A DNA stretch of 64,000 nucleotides from Marthasterias glacialis (GCA_911728455.2 OU452236.1:9896195-9960194); one strand, 5' to 3'; counted from the first letter of the stretch, positions 23,671 through 38,790 are shown. Numbers and translations are program-made. The notes: generated by a model not told the origin, from the letters alone.

Positions 23671-23984
23671 TTAAGTATAGCAAGCATGAGGACACAGTCG
23701 TGTGACCATAGAGCAAGGACGGTATGATCAAGGTAAGATAATCGTGGTAGACTATTGTGAAGTAATTAATGTTGTAGAAAAAACATCTACTAATTAGTGT
23801 AATAAGTAGAATATAAAAAATACATTTTTGTAACATAATATGTACAGTATGATGTCATAATTACAATACAAATAGTATAAGTAACTTGTAGTTTACATTC
23901 GGTAGGATCCAGAAAGTGTTTGAACCATATATAATTGATACCGTAATTAGTTTTTTAATTGATTTAATGTATCCGTAAAAGTTG

Positions 23985-24345
23985 TCACAACGTGCTAGAC
24001 ACGTGACCAAAACGTTCCTGAAATGTGTCGGGGACGTCTTCATTACGTAGTTGTATAACGTTCTTAAGACGTAAATGGGAGTCGACAAACTTCCGTTGCT
24101 ACAACGTAATGTAAATAACGTTGCCAGTAACAAACTCTGGTATGTTCTCACAACGTGAGACACGTGTCAAAACTCACGTCACTAAAACGTAGAGGGAACG
24201 TCGTCATTACGTCGCCGTATGACGTTCTATATTACGTAAATGGTAGTCGACAAAGTTTCGTTGCTACAACGTTATACAAATAACGTTGTTGGCACTAAAG
24301 TCTGACGTCCTCACAACATTGTAAAAACGTGAAATTGTTAGCTGG
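23985..24345. repeat. Second AACGTT-rich repeat block
   Basis: Two tandem units of about 170 bp share 'cgtaaatgg.agtcgacaaa', 'cgttgctacaacgt' and 'aaataacgttg'. The block ends GTTAGCTGGGG, the inverse of the CCCAGCTAAC start of the element at 9,953, so both belong to one family. 23,675-23,985 holds no visible feature. Confidence 0.6.
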
Positions 24346-24524
24346 GGTTGTACATGTACCTGTAGCACTACTTTAGGTATTAGTACACAATTGTAGTTTG
24401 CTTTTTAGCACTCTTTTTCTCATTGCTTATTGCTTTCGAAGTGGACATCACTAATTTGTGATATTTATCCGTAAAAAAAACTGCTACCGCTTTCGGCTTT
24501 GCTCTAAAGTTAACCCTTGTGGAA

Positions 24525-25220
24525 TTTATCGACCTTCGAGTCCGGATTTATGGAACACCTACACGAAGTGGCAGGACGACATGTCCCAGAGAGATCCAAC
24601 GGCAGGCCTTTTTAAAGACGCTGCCGAACTCGCATCCCAAAGTAGACGAGCTTCTACCAGAAGAACTTACAATGACCGTTTACTCAACTACACCAATTGG
24701 TGTTCCAAGAAGACTATTGATCCCCAATCTGCATCTGTAACGATTATCGGCGATTTCAGGACTTCAAATTTCTACAATCCGTGGCTATAGGTCAGCCATT
24801 GGGATGCTCCATAAAGGTTTCCCTGATGGATCATCCATTTCCAACAACTTGACTATTTCACACCTTTTGAAAGGAATGTTCGTTAAAAGACCACCAATCA
24901 AGAAGCTAATTCCAGCTCGGGACCTTAACTGGGTCCTCCTCGAGTGAACAGAGCCTCCCTTTGAACCTACCGGGAGGAGGAACAACAGGAACAGAATGCT
25001 ACTTACCAGACTGGTAAAAAAGCACACCAGACTAGAAGCATGACTACATCTTGGGTCCACTTCCTTCCTTGTCCAATATCGGACATCATGCAAGCATCCT
25101 GTTGGAAAAACTCCTCCTCCTTTACATCGTGCTATCTACGTGACCTTCTGCAAGCCGAAGGCACTGCTGGCAGAAAAGTTCTAAAAACAGCTGCACGATC
25201 AGCCCAGACGACCAACTGAG
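24525..25220 (+). pseudogene. DIRS-like tyrosine recombinase relic
   Basis: 24,570-24,750 reads SRRASTRRTYNDRLLNYTNW and a following DPQSAS..IGDF. This resembles the N-terminal core-binding part of tyrosine recombinases in DIRS/Ngaro retroelements. Later frames give scattered recombinase-like fragments such as HAS..KNSSSF and GTAGRKVLKTAARSA near 25,085-25,220. There are many stops. Catalytic residues cannot be assigned, so the call is tentative. Confidence 0.4.
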
Positions 25221-25479
25221 ACTCTTGAACAACCACCTAGAATACATCTGTTCGGGGTAATTCCTTTAACCCTTATTTTGTTATTAAAGCTTCATGAAAA
25301 AAGTTAAACTCTGGGCTCCACACTGTGCGCCCCAACCCTATGTTGCCTACCGGTGCTACTCTGCATTTGTGGGTTATCGGAGGTGAGATATTTTCTGTAC
25401 TAGAATACCCTAAATCAGTAGGGATTTCCAATGTGCCCTCCTACCGATTTTCCCCATAACTTTTTAACGTGTCATTAAC

Positions 25480-25920
25480 AATCATTATGGCAAAAAATAA
25501 TTGAAGCCGGGGGTTAGCTGTTGCCATGGCAACGATTTGTTTGACCTTGGGTATACACGATTTAACTGTTTTAGTGATTTTTAAAAACTTTTTGAACATA
25601 ATTTCCACTTATTTTTTATTTCATTGCCAGAAAAGTGAATGCGATGAGTCATGTGATAGTCTGAAATGGTTTTGGGAATTTCAAAACGGCCGCCATTTTT
25701 TGCGGTCATCTTGGATTTTGTGTTTTCAGCCTGTAGTTAGGGGGTCAAATTATATCAATTTTGTAACAAAAGAGAATATTTAACATGCTAATTTCTTACT
25801 TTTCAGACCTAAAAAATACTTGGATTTGTCAACCAAGCCTTATTATTTCTCCCTGGGCCCTTGGCGGCGGTCATTTTGATTTTTAAGTGAAAAAAATGCA
25901 AAAAAAATTAATGGAATATA
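25480..25920 (+). repeat. Dispersed repeat, copy 2
   Basis: Inverse-orientation partner of 5,830-6,290. Shared order: GTTGCCATGGCAAC-like start, ATAATTTCCACTT, GAGTCATGTGA, GGCCGCCATTTTTTG, TTTGTGTTTTCAGCCTGTA and CCCTGGGCCC. Confidence 0.55.
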
Positions 25921-26027
25921 ACGCACGCAAAGGTGACTCCAGTAACCTAATTAGGTTCAAATTATATTGATCTTGTAAAAATGTACAAATTTGCTAAGTT
26001 TCAAAACATTCGAACAAAAAGACTGTA

Positions 26028-27186
26028 ATGAAGGTCACTAAGACCAAAAGTCACAAAGACTGTAATGTAAGTCACTAAGACCAAAAGTCACAAAGACTGT
26101 AATGAAGGTCACTGAGACCAAAAGTCACTAAGACTGCAATGAAGGTCACTAAGTCTGAAATATGAGTCACTAAAAACTCATCCAGACTGACATGAAAGCC
26201 ACTAAGACCAAAAGTCACTAAGACTGACATTAAGGCCACTAAGACCAAAAGTCACTAAGACTGTAATGAAGGTCACTAAGACCACAAGTCACTCAGAATG
26301 ATAAAAGGCCACTAAGACCAAAAGTCACTAAGACTGACATTAAGGCCACTAAGACCAAAAGTCTCAAAGACTGTAATGAAGGTCACTAAGACCAAAAGTC
26401 ACTAAGACTGTAATGAAGGTCACTAAGACCACAAGTCACTCAGAATGAGAAAGGTCACTAAGACCAAAAGTCACTAAGACTGCAATGAAGGTCACTAAGA
26501 CCAAAAGTCACTAAGACTGTAATGAAGGTCACTAAGACCAAAAGTCACTCAGAATGAGAAAGGTCACTAAGACCAAAAGTCACTAAGACTGCAATGAAGG
26601 TCACTAAGACCAAAAGTCACTAAGACTGTAATGAAGGTCACTAAGACCAAAAGTCACTCAGAATGAGAAAGGTCACTAAGACCAAAAGTCACTAAGACTG
26701 CAATGAAGGTCACTAAGACCAAAAGTCACTAAGACTGTAATGAAGGTCACTAAGACCAAAAGTCACTAAGACTGCAATGAAGGTCACTAAGACCAAAAGT
26801 CACTAAGACTGTAATAACGGTCAATAAGTCCAAAAGTCACAAGGACTGTAATGAAGGTCACTAAGACCAAAAGTCACTAAGACTGTAGTGAAGGTCACTA
26901 AGACTGAAACGTAAGTCACTAAGACCAAAAGTCACTAGACTGTAATGAAGGTCACTAAGACCGAAAGTCACTAAGACTGCAATGAAGGTCACTAAGACCA
27001 AAAGTAACTACTTAAGACTGTAATGAAGGTCACTAAGACCAAACATCATTAAGACTGTAATGAAGGTCTTTAAGACTGAAATGTATGTCACTTAGACCAA
27101 AAATCATTGAGACTGTAATGTAAATCACTAAGACCAAAATTAACTATACTAAAATGAAGGTCACCAAGAACAAAAGTCACTAAGGC
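26028..27186. repeat. Minisatellite, GTCACTAAGACCAAAA type
   Basis: About 1.16 kb of tandem repeats alternate 'gtcactaagaccaaaa' with 'gtcactaagactgtaatgaag', a composite period near 37 bp. A variant 'cactcagaatgagaaag' recurs every few units, giving higher-order blocks. The array resumes at 28,381-28,445, so it was split by the insertion described next. Confidence 0.9.
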
Positions 27187-27189
27187 TAA

Positions 27190-28377
27190 GGCGCGTCCCC
27201 TATTTACACCCGGTTCCCGGACCGTTTGGGCAAACCCCACCAATCCCTTTAGTGGAGGGTTTGGGGTCCTGAATGGGACCGGGTGTGGGGGATTAAATGC
27301 CAACAGAGGGATTAAATGAACGAGCCTGGAGGGACCAGGCCCGCGGGCCTGAACAAAAGACAGATTTGGAAAGCTATAATCCCCCAGGTGGACGGGTAAC
27401 AATAACCATGTACTTGAAAGACATTGCCGCCACTAATCTATTAACTTGTACCACTGTAGCGACACGTAAAGCTTGATTTTTTTAAGGAAATCTTCTTGCA
27501 ATACCAAAAGTATTGAAAACGGATAATACAGGTATTTTTTTTAATTATTGTACAAATATACATTCCGCTATTACCGCAAGGAGCTGACCTTAGAGTTGAC
27601 CTTTCAATGTAGCTCTCTGAAATAAGATGTAATAAGTCAAATGGATGTATGTTCTGTAGGAGACTTAAATTATTACTACAATCCCGAGCAAGAACAATAA
27701 TTGCACACAGGACCCCCATTCCCAATGTTTGATTTTGATCAACTCACGAGTCATCTATTTCACGTAATCAATATTTCACATTTCTGTTTCTATATTCCCT
27801 ATTAATATTTTGAGGCGAACAGGGGGTATTTATTATTTTTAAATCCTTAGAATACTTCTTTATGTTGGTTTTTATATTAAGCAGTGTATAGTCCTATGCA
27901 TGAACATGCCAAATCACCAGTTTACTTTACTACGTGAGACGATTCAACTTCCGTCAGGTTTGTGATCATGCTCTCTCCCAACCCATCAAGACAAGAAATC
28001 CGTATAAATCATGACAGACTATTCATCTGCCTCCAATAAAAATAAAATGTACGGCACTTCAGTTTCATAATGTATCAAGACGTTTCATTTTATTAACAGA
28101 AAAATGGATATATTTAAAAATGCAAGTACATGTATATGAACTAATCGATCAAGGCAATTATCACCTGTGTAGCTTTCCAATTCAACCATGTAATCCATCA
28201 ACAAAAGCAACCCGTGAGATTAAGCTGCTCTTTGTCAAAGCAAGGACCAGTAATCTGGACCGGAGTAGATGACATGCTTGAGTAACCGGGTGGCATCAAG
28301 CTCCAAACCGAGCGGGCCGGCAGGGATTAAAGCAACCGGGCCCGGTTCCCAGACCGTTTGTAAATAGGGGACACGCC
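27190..28377. mobile_element. TAA-flanked TIR element inside the minisatellite
   Basis: The ends are GGCGCGTCCCCTATTTACA and, inversely, GGCGTGTCCCCTATTTACA (18 of 19 match), bordered by TAA at 27,187-27,189 and 28,378-28,380. TAA/TWA duplication fits PIF/Harbinger-type elements. Length is 1,188 bp. No transposase is visible, so it would be non-autonomous. Confidence 0.7.
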
Positions 28378-28449
28378 TAACATGAAACTCAACAAGACCA
28401 AAAGTCACTAAGACGTAGATGTGGGTCACTCAGGTCACTCAGGCCAAAA

Positions 28450-29200
28450 GTTATAATTCTCATGTTATCAAGCAAAACAGTAATTGTTCCCACAAAGGGG
28501 TTTGCCACTCACTAACAAAAGCATTGAAACGAAGTTACACCTTAATCACAATCTGGTAAAAAATTTTGTTCTCAAAATGTTACGTTTTTAAATGTCCCTT
28601 TGACTACATTGCATAGCAAGGCTGCGTTGTACGGCGCTGAATTAATTAACTGTCTCGATCCTTCAGCGAACTTGTCCACTCTCTCGCAAAAAGTTTATCG
28701 ACGACAAGGGAAAAAACACCTTAAAACACTCAGCGAACACAAGCCTAAATGCTCGTTTTGATGGCAACCTGTATTACTCTCAATAAAAATCTCGCTCTAC
28801 AGAGTTCTCGAAGACAACTCCCAAGCATTAAATTCACAGAGAATACCATAGAACTCAAAATTAGCATCTTATTTACATCATCTCAAATCATTTTTAAACC
28901 CTACACTCAACTTTTACCTCAAATCCTTTTCTAGTTCAAAACTGACCCGATGACTTGAATATATAGCTCACAACCCCATAACAATGAAAACCCCAACTCA
29001 AACATTCCTCAACTACTGCTACCTATTTGTTAAAGGTAAAATATGGGACTGATAAAGCTGATAGTACAGAGCACTTACTCTTACTTTGTGTGATTCAATA
29101 TATACTTGAAAAAACTGTGCAAAATGGGGCTCAATCCGTCGTCTGGGTTAGGAGAAAATAGTGAGAGATTGTGCACTCTTCAGCATGTAGACACTGTCCT
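28450..29200. other. No gene seen
   Basis: AT-rich single-copy-looking sequence; no supported ORF, splice signal or repeat. Confidence 0.5.
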
Positions 29201-29203
29201 TAA

Positions 29204-29967
29204 TAAACCGATTGCACGACCCACGTCACGTGACCTGTAGTGGGTATTGATTATAAACAAACACGACGTCCTCCATAGGAAAGTGCGGTACTGTACATTT
29301 TGTTTATTCGATCGAGGCTTTTCTTTCTCGAAAACTGTGAAAAATTTGTACCAGAGACCTTCGAGTGGCTGAATAAAGCAGCTAGTAAGAATAGTTCCAG
29401 CAAGTCTTGCAAATTCTACAAGGAACGTATAATGTTCACGATGTAGTAGTACTGGTTGCACGACGGAAAGTTTGGGCCAGTCGACCGCGATCACGCACTT
29501 TTCAACACAAAAATTTCTTAGCTTTGAAGCTGAAATCATCCAATGAAAAGGTTTTCCAAAAACAGTGTGATTCCTGTGTCTATTTGAAATTCCACGAGGC
29601 TAGGTATAACTGTTCACCTTTCCAACGTTATTTACCTTTTTGTAGTGATTTAGGCCTACATTACAAACAAAATATAAGGCAGGTGTCTACATCGTCGTCT
29701 GACTCTGACACAAAACTCAAAAATAAACCGTCTATATAGTAGAACACTCGTAAGTTATGAGACAGAGGTGATCAAAATCAGTGTCACAAACCCCGACTTC
29801 GATAAAAAGGTCCAGTAACTGTGTTTTACTTACCAAAAGCCGATTGTTGAATGTGACCTTGTTGGTCACAGCTTGTATTTGCACGTAGTTTGCCATCAGC
29901 TCAGATGACGTAGTACCCACTACAGGTCACGTGATGAAATGTAAACATTGGTCGCGCAATCGGTCTA
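29204..29967 (+). mobile_element. CACGTG MITE family, copy A
   Basis: TIRs: left AAACCGATTGCACGACC, right GGTCGCGCAATCGGTCTA. A CACGTG box lies just inside each end. Internal phrases CACGACGTCCTCCATAGGAAAG, GTGGCTGAATAAAG and GACCGCGATCACG are shared with copies B-E. Short protein-like frames recur across copies, but all are broken. Confidence 0.8.
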
Positions 29968-29969
29968 TT

Positions 29970-31620
29970 TTGATTGTTAAGACAGGGTCTTCAAATTCTA
30001 TCTTCACGACATTGACAGAACGGAAGATTGGTACTGGTATGAACTTCATAATAAGTCATCTTTCATTACAAAAAAACTATTCAATGAATACCAGTCCTGT
30101 ATTCTACATTCAGTTTCAGTCAACCACGGCATTGTTGGTTTGGATGTTTATAGGGCTAATACGTGCATTCATTAGAGTATGGATTACAGACCATATTAAC
30201 ATTTACACCAGCTAATAAAGTATGCATTAAAAAGTAAACGTGAGGGTTTCTCTGTGTACCATCAGTAGGCCGGTGATCATTCCATCTGTTAGTTTTATGA
30301 TCAAGAACGGGGTGGGGGAACGCACAGCGGACACAAAGTTTGGATTGCTTGAGTGCTATATGACCAATGATACGAACCGGATAGTCACTATTTATGGGGC
30401 TAATTTATTAATACTTACCGGGTATAATTGACCTTTGACGAATTATTCCAGTCTTGACAGGCAGAAAAACAGTCACAAGTAGAAAAAGAAGGCCTATATA
30501 AAGTGATGACTGATTGGTTATTGCCATTACATAAACGAACAAGTAATAAAGAGTCTGAACGATTCTCTTGTTTTCCGTTAGATGCAGACTTCAAGGGTGC
30601 GAGAGGAGCCTGGTGGTGGAGCGAGTTACATTGTCTTTATATACCGTTATCCGATCAGCGAACGGAAGCGAGGATCACGAACCTCGATTTGTGATTGGCA
30701 ACCGAAGTCTATAGCACTATTAAAGCAACAATGTAACAGACAGTTGAAGCAGTGGCGTAACATGTCAGAATAAAATAGTATTTTTTATGTAGGCCTACAG
30801 TATTTGCTTTTCCCTCAACATCATTCTCTTTAAAAAATGGTCAACGGCATTTACAAGAGCGCTGAAAAGGGGCTTGTTTCAGAAAAAACGCAACTACATT
30901 TTTAATTGGTCAGAAGTGCCCCCTATAAAAAAAGGTGCATTCCGTTTTGCACCGCCCCTATAAATTAACCTTTTGTCGGGGTTCAGTTGAAGTTAATTAC
31001 AGTTTGACACTGACTTTATCGAGTTATCATAAACTGCATGCTTATAAACTGAACCACGCCTGTAAAAGGTTCATCCTCAGGAAACAAAGTTACGGTCTGT
31101 AACATTTCGGGTTGCAAAAGCCAACAAACTTGAAAATGATGATATCCACAGATTATTTGTTGAAGATACGGAACCTACCAGTACAGCATGACTCAAGGAC
31201 TTCTTCCAGGTTAATTTCAGTGAGTTCAGCTTGAAAAGTAGCTGAATTCCCACTAAACTGAAAAAAAAGAAAATCGTGAAAAAAAAAAAAAAAATTATTT
31301 GTGGATATCGCCACTTATAGGACCTATTTCAGCTAATACACCGTGCGAGTCTCAAACGTAATCAAACTTCAGGTACCTAATTGGTTTCCATGTCTTTTAC
31401 TGGATAGAAACAGAATTGCAGCACTTTAACGTAAAATTATGTTGGAGTTAAATTGCAACTGGAGAAATGGCCATGACCTGACGCACAGATTAACCTATGT
31501 GCATGTTTTGATGATCTGAGCATGTTAGAAAGATTCAGGGCAGATCGGCAGTCAACCCGGATACGTGCAACCTTGACTTTTATTTCATCTGGTAATTCAC
31601 GGTACCATTGGTCCTCACGG
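29970..31620. other. No gene seen
   Basis: Between MITE copy A and the Harbinger element. AT-rich with poly-A runs near 31,258-31,300. Small ORFs have no recognisable content. Confidence 0.5.
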
Positions 31621-32153
31621 TGTTCAGGGCCCGTATTCACGAAACTTAACTTAGTGGGGTACTTAAGTTTGCACTTAAGTTTTAAGCACCCCGCTAACTT
31701 AAGTCGGTCACTTAAGTAGGTATTCACAAAACAGCTAAGTACCCCACTTATCTTAGTACCCCACTTAAATCTCAAAAATTTATGTTGTTTAGATTAAGTT
31801 AGTGCACATGCGCAGAAAAAATACGTCATCAATGGTTACTATGACTCATGCGCAATCAATCAATTATCATCACCCCTCAGATTAGAATGGTGACATTTTT
31901 TCGCATCAGCGGTGCCATAGAATGAAGACATATTTATACAAAGTTTACTTTTAATTATCAATATTGTGTTTACTTCATCTTTTTTGTGCGTTTGTCTAAC
32001 TTTTTATACGCGCGCGTTCACACACATACTAGCGAGTCAAATGCATTATTGATGTAGAAAAAGCACACGTTTTAACCTTTGAAAATAATGTTAGACGCGC
32101 GCGTTTTAACATTACTAGTAGTAGTCTAAACAGTTGTATCGATTTGTAATACA

Positions 32154-34156
<2,003 letters not shown>

Positions 34157-34159
34157 TTT

Positions 34160-35430
34160 TTTGAATTAATATTGTATTGTAAATGGCCTAGAAATTCACA
34201 ACTTTTATGGTATTTATAGTTTTTTGTTTGTTGGTATGTTTCTGTACTTTTAGAATGTTTTCTTGTCCACACTGTTTTTCTTTGTATCTGTCGTTTAGCA
34301 TAAAGTTCATGCCAGTACCAATCTTCCATAGAAATATTTAAGTCAAAGTTAAGAAAAAAGAACTGACGACCCAGATTTTGATTTCGGTTGAGGACTGTTT
34401 TTAATATGGCTTTTAAGGTCAACATAAGATTGGTAAAACTCATACAGTGCGCTTTTCTTACTTTTGGGAACTCAATATGTACAATGAAGATGGTGCTCTT
34501 ATTGTAAACTCAAGACGTGATAACAAAGAATTAAACAATCAGTAGTGCCATATAGAATATTGTATTTGTTTATGGAAAGTTTTATTTGTCTTTGTAGGAT
34601 GACAAAAGCAGTAGATACGGAGAAGACAATATGAAAAGCATTAGCAAAAGACTCCTGACTAAAAACTGTGAAATTTTTAATATTGAAATTATAATTTTTA
34701 GACAAACACGTTTATATGTTTTGACGTCTTTTGAGAGAAATAAATGCGTTTCTACTGTCAACCAAAAGATTGTGAAATAGCTGCCATCATGTTTAGTCGT
34801 ATTTATTGTTACATTAGGGTGGGATGTAACCTTACATCGTTTTCTCAAAATTTTATTTTATTATTAATTATTTTAAATCTTTGGATTATCAAAGTTAAGG
34901 CTGGTTTGGAATAATAGGCGAAGCTTCAGTGTTTTCAACTACGGAAAGAAGAGCAAAATACTTATATAAGAGAATGTCTGCATGCTTTGTTTCGAGGAAT
35001 TGCTTTGTTCTTCATTGTGTACGATGTTTGACTAGCCAGTAAGGGGGCCAACCAGTAATGCATGAAAAGATGTTCAACGCTTGTTTTTGTTTTCTAAATG
35101 ATCCCAAATCATTTGGCAGCAATTTGGTTTGTATAAATCTCCACCGGGTAGGAGATGTCGTTGAATAAGTTCTGTTAGTTTTGTTTACAATGACCTCACT
35201 CAAGTTTCTGATGCACGCGCGCCGCGGGTACCTGTCTTGTATATGTATCAAAATTTATTTGTATTAAAATTAAATGTATCAAAGTTATGCAAAGTATTGC
35301 ATGAACAAGCTTGAACCAACTATACAGCTTTTGCTTCCAACGCATTCTAATGTTTGGGTCGTCGTCGGACGAGTGTGTAACGACTGTGATGATAAAGTCA
35401 TCCGTAAAATTATGTCATAAATATCATAAT
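34160..35430. other. Harbinger interior between genes, nothing seen
   Basis: AT-rich sequence between the convergent 3' ends of the two Harbinger genes. No ORF or structured repeat is supported. Confidence 0.5.
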
Positions 35431-35436
35431 TCAAAC

Positions 35437-36713
35437 TCACTGGAAATACGTGTGGACTACATGATCCCTTATAAGGTTTCTATCATCATGGTGTGCTGGT
35501 TGGTCTGGCTGGGGAAGTGGAGGGTTATCCATTGCATCATCTTCGATGTCTGCAAGGCCTCGTTGTTTGGCGATGTTGTGCAACACAGCACATGCGGCAA
35601 TTACCCGGCATGTCCGTTCTGGTGATAGCCTTATTTCACCGTGTAGGCAGTGAAAACGACGTTTCCATTGTCCAATGGTTCGTTCTACCAGACATCGAGT
35701 TGTTCTGTGAAAACATAGACCTCTTTTATCAACTTGATTTATGAGAAGTCATCATATAATCAATCAAGTATTTGCTGTCAGAATTCGAACTCGAATCGGT
35801 TTTCTATTCTGAGGTTGGACATCGAACTTGAAATAATTTGACTGAACTAACAATAACAATAACATGACTAAAAAATAAAACTGCTTAAAGAGGAAGCAAC
35901 ATACCTGTGCGCTCCGTTGTACCTTTGCTCTGCGCGATTTACTGGTTGGAGAAATGGTGTCAAGAGCCACGGTTTCGATGGATAACCAGTGTCGCCTAAC
36001 AGGTAACCCTCTTCAATTTCTCTTTGTTCCTGCCCATGTCGATGCCGCTGGTGTTGCCGCCGACGGTCGAACTTGTCAGATAAACGGCTCTCTCTGAGCA
36101 CCCTTGAGTCGTGTGTACTACCGGGCCACTGAGCATTTATTTGTGTGAACATACACTTTTCATCCACAACAACTTGTACATTTATGGAGTGGTAATTTTT
36201 CCTGTTTACATATTGATCTTCATGTTCTGAAGGTGCTTGAATTCGGATGTGTGTGCCGTCGATTAAACCAATTATGCCTGGAAATCCGGCAATGCTGTAA
36301 AATCCTCTTTGAATATTTGCAATGTCTGCGACCGCTGGCCACCTTACAAAATCACCAAGTCTTCTTGAGAGACTCAATGAAATAGTATTAACAATTCTTG
36401 ACACTGATGGCTGGGAAATTCTAATTGTGTCCCCTACTGTCCGTTGAAATGTCCCGCAAGCATAAAATTGGAGCGCTACCAATACCTTGATCTCGGCAGG
36501 AATAGCACAACTTCGCTCGGTCAGCGACTCAATTTCTTCCCTTATCAGTTCAGTCACAAATAAAACGCCGTTTCTATCAAACCTATACCTTGAGTAAAGC
36601 TCCCCATCCGTAAATTCTGCCAAAGGATTACACCTTTCACGAAAGACTCTCTCTCTACGAAGAATTCTTTCGTTAAAATTTCTGCGGTGCGCCGCACGTA
36701 AAAAAGCCGCCAT
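35437..36713 (-). CDS. HARBI1-like nuclease (Harbinger transposase), two exons
   Basis: Exons 36,713-35,905 and 35,704-35,437 join to 1,077 bp, 358 residues, no stop. Donor G|GTATGT at 35,904; acceptor TTTTCACAG before 35,704. It is a DDE nuclease: first Asp in LIDGTHIRIQAP (about residue 152), HDSRV near 202, second Asp in LLGDTGYPSKPW (about 241), and Glu in CLVERTIGQWK (about 277, exon 2). An HTH-like N-terminal region (VGDTIRISQPSVSRIVN) precedes the core, and VLHNIA near the C-terminus is a family hallmark. Length and motif order match HARBI1/PIF nucleases. It cuts at the element's TIRs together with the Myb-like partner. Start ATG 36,711-36,713 lies 182 bp inside the right TIR. All catalytic residues are present. 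Confidence 0.93.
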
Positions 36714-36899
36714 GACACCCTAGTGCCCCACTTAAGTCAGGTCGGACCACACTTAGATTTAAGACTCGAAAGTGAGCGGGGCACTTAGCGCAAATGCTTT
36801 GTGAATACCGCTTAGTCAGTGAGATTCGTCTAAGTAGGGTATTTAAGTGGGGTGCTTAGAATTTTGGGACTTAAGTAGTTTCGTGAATACGGGCCCAGA

Positions 36900-37940
36900 C
36901 AAACATTTTACCAAAGATCAGTGTTAGCAAGAGTCTAGCTTTTTATTTTTAGGTTTTGCAAAAATATTATAAAATTTTGTACAAAAGATATTGTTTTAAA
37001 AAATTAATAGTAATAATAATACACACCCATCACCCCCAACGCACCAAACAAACGATACCAGGGGAAGACCGTGAGTTAATCTAGTATTCCTTATTAGCGA
37101 AGGGAATCTTTAGTAACATATAAGAACTTTGCCGAGATTTTCGCATCTGTGTTAACGGTGTGGGGTTTATCATATACTGAGGAGTCATTTTGTTTTTACA
37201 TTTTGAAACAAGGACTGCTCTGGAATACTTAACTCGTTCAAAAAAAAATGAAACCATTTGAAGGCTAGCAACAATCAGCTGATGGAGTTTAAACGGGATA
37301 CTTAAGATTTATCCGTGCAGCTCTTTTCCGACATTTGTTTAGAATATAATAAATTGTGAAAATAATGTGTATCCACCTCCGCAATCTAAAGTTGGCAAAA
37401 CCAAGCTCACAAGAAGAGTCTGCGGATGTATAGCTTTGGTCACGGTTTCTATTTAGCAGACCATAGCTCAGAGGAAACTTTTCGATTTCAGTGTTGGGCA
37501 TGTGGTCTCAAATTTAAAGTGTCATCTATAATAACACGCAAACATTCATAAGAGTTAATCCTCAATCCATCAATACTGACATAAAGGTCATTCTTAAAAA
37601 CCCTTTATGAATCCCTTTGTCTTGATAACAAAACAGAAAGAACATACGCCTGTACTTGTATGGGTTTAGGAGTCTATTTATTATTGTATTATCGTTGAAC
37701 ACCATTTAACTCTTAAACAAATTTATTTAAAATACCATGCTCAGGCCGCTACCATAATCAGTTTGAAATCACCTTACACCCGACCGCTTACAATTTCCTT
37801 GCGGCCGACTCGTAAGACCTTAGGCCTGACATAGTTTTAAACAAAACGATCCTTCAATCATTCGCAACAATATGTTACTAGGCATAATCAACTTAAACTA
37901 ATTTAGGCTGACTAAATGCCGACAATAATATTTACATACT
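36900..37940. other. No gene seen
   Basis: AT-rich sequence right of the Harbinger element, without supported coding or repeat content. Confidence 0.5.
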
Positions 37941-37957
37941 TTACTCGACTAAACGGA

Positions 37958-38535
37958 TCACACTTTTTGGGTGTCAAGAAGATATTTGAAATAAATTGAC
38001 CTTATTGATATCCTCAATAGTTTTGCACGACTGTGCAAGGTCATCGCCAAATAAGAGACTGCTGTATCCAAAAACTGCAACTGCATCATTGATTTGGCGA
38101 ATGAGTTTCGCCGAATCAAGATTAGCCTCACTCTTATTGATTCGGGCTTTGAGCAACTCATTTGCAACCGAAGAATCGGCTATTGACCCTTGAACAAAAA
38201 GCACGCTGTATCTTTTGTAAGTTGTGAATGCGTTGCCGGCTTAAAAATGGCCCGGATTTATGCGCAAAATCTTTGCAATATTGGGTTTTTCTCCTCTGTT
38301 TTTTCTGTTGGGATTTTTCCCCATCAAAGCGTTCAGAGTTGAAGCTAATTTTGCATTGATTGCTGGCCCTTATCTCTCGTTACTTTTGACTAGGGCAGAA
38401 AAATCATTAAGTAGTGAGTCATTTTTATCGCCGTCCAGTAGAAGAGAATCTACATCCCGGTCAGATTATTGTTCGCCCCTTTCGGGTACGACACCGGGTA
38501 CATTTCTCTGGTTGCCCCTTTCGGGTGCAAGGTAT
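37958..38535 (-). pseudogene. DIRS-like gag relic, downstream part
   Basis: Minus-strand frames give DSLLLDGDKNDSLLNDFSAL, then NAKLASTLNALMG, and an open stretch 38,204-37,974 with ELLKARINKSEANLDSAKLI and INDAVAVFGYSSLLF. The order resembles DIRS-type Gag proteins (acidic leader, short helical blocks, 'DAVALLGHAN'-like block). Several stops. It is the 3' half of a sequence split by the LTR element at 38,536-43,168. Confidence 0.4.
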
Positions 38536-38790
38536 TGTAGCGCGGACCGATTGGCCAGTAGGGGGCGCTAGCACGACTCCCCGTCGGAGAACTGACTGGT
38601 GGCCCCTGCGGGCCAGTCGGAGAAACCCGCTCGCTGGTGAAGCGGGTTCTGTTCGTTCTTCTGGACTTTGGTTGTTGTTAAGTCGCAAGGTCAAATAAAG
38701 AGCTCCCGTTCGGAAGCCTTTGAAATTGATAAATTGAGTACCTGGTGTCTTTTTAAAGTGTGTTTAGCGAAGCTCACGGTCGACGCTACA
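38536..38790 (+). repeat. 5' LTR of the short element
   Basis: Starts TGTAGCGCGGACCGATTGG and ends GACGCTACA. A quasi-palindrome CTGGTGGCCCC..GGGCCAGT lies within. AATAAA occurs at 38,693-38,698 and could serve as poly(A) signal in the 3' copy. Confidence 0.93.

Noticed and set aside
26028..27186. CRISPR-like array of short repeats
   Set aside because: Repeats are contiguous with no unique spacers, and the genome is eukaryotic; it is a minisatellite.
29180..29539. 119-residue ORF as a gene
   Set aside because: The frame lies within MITE copy A and is broken in the other copies.
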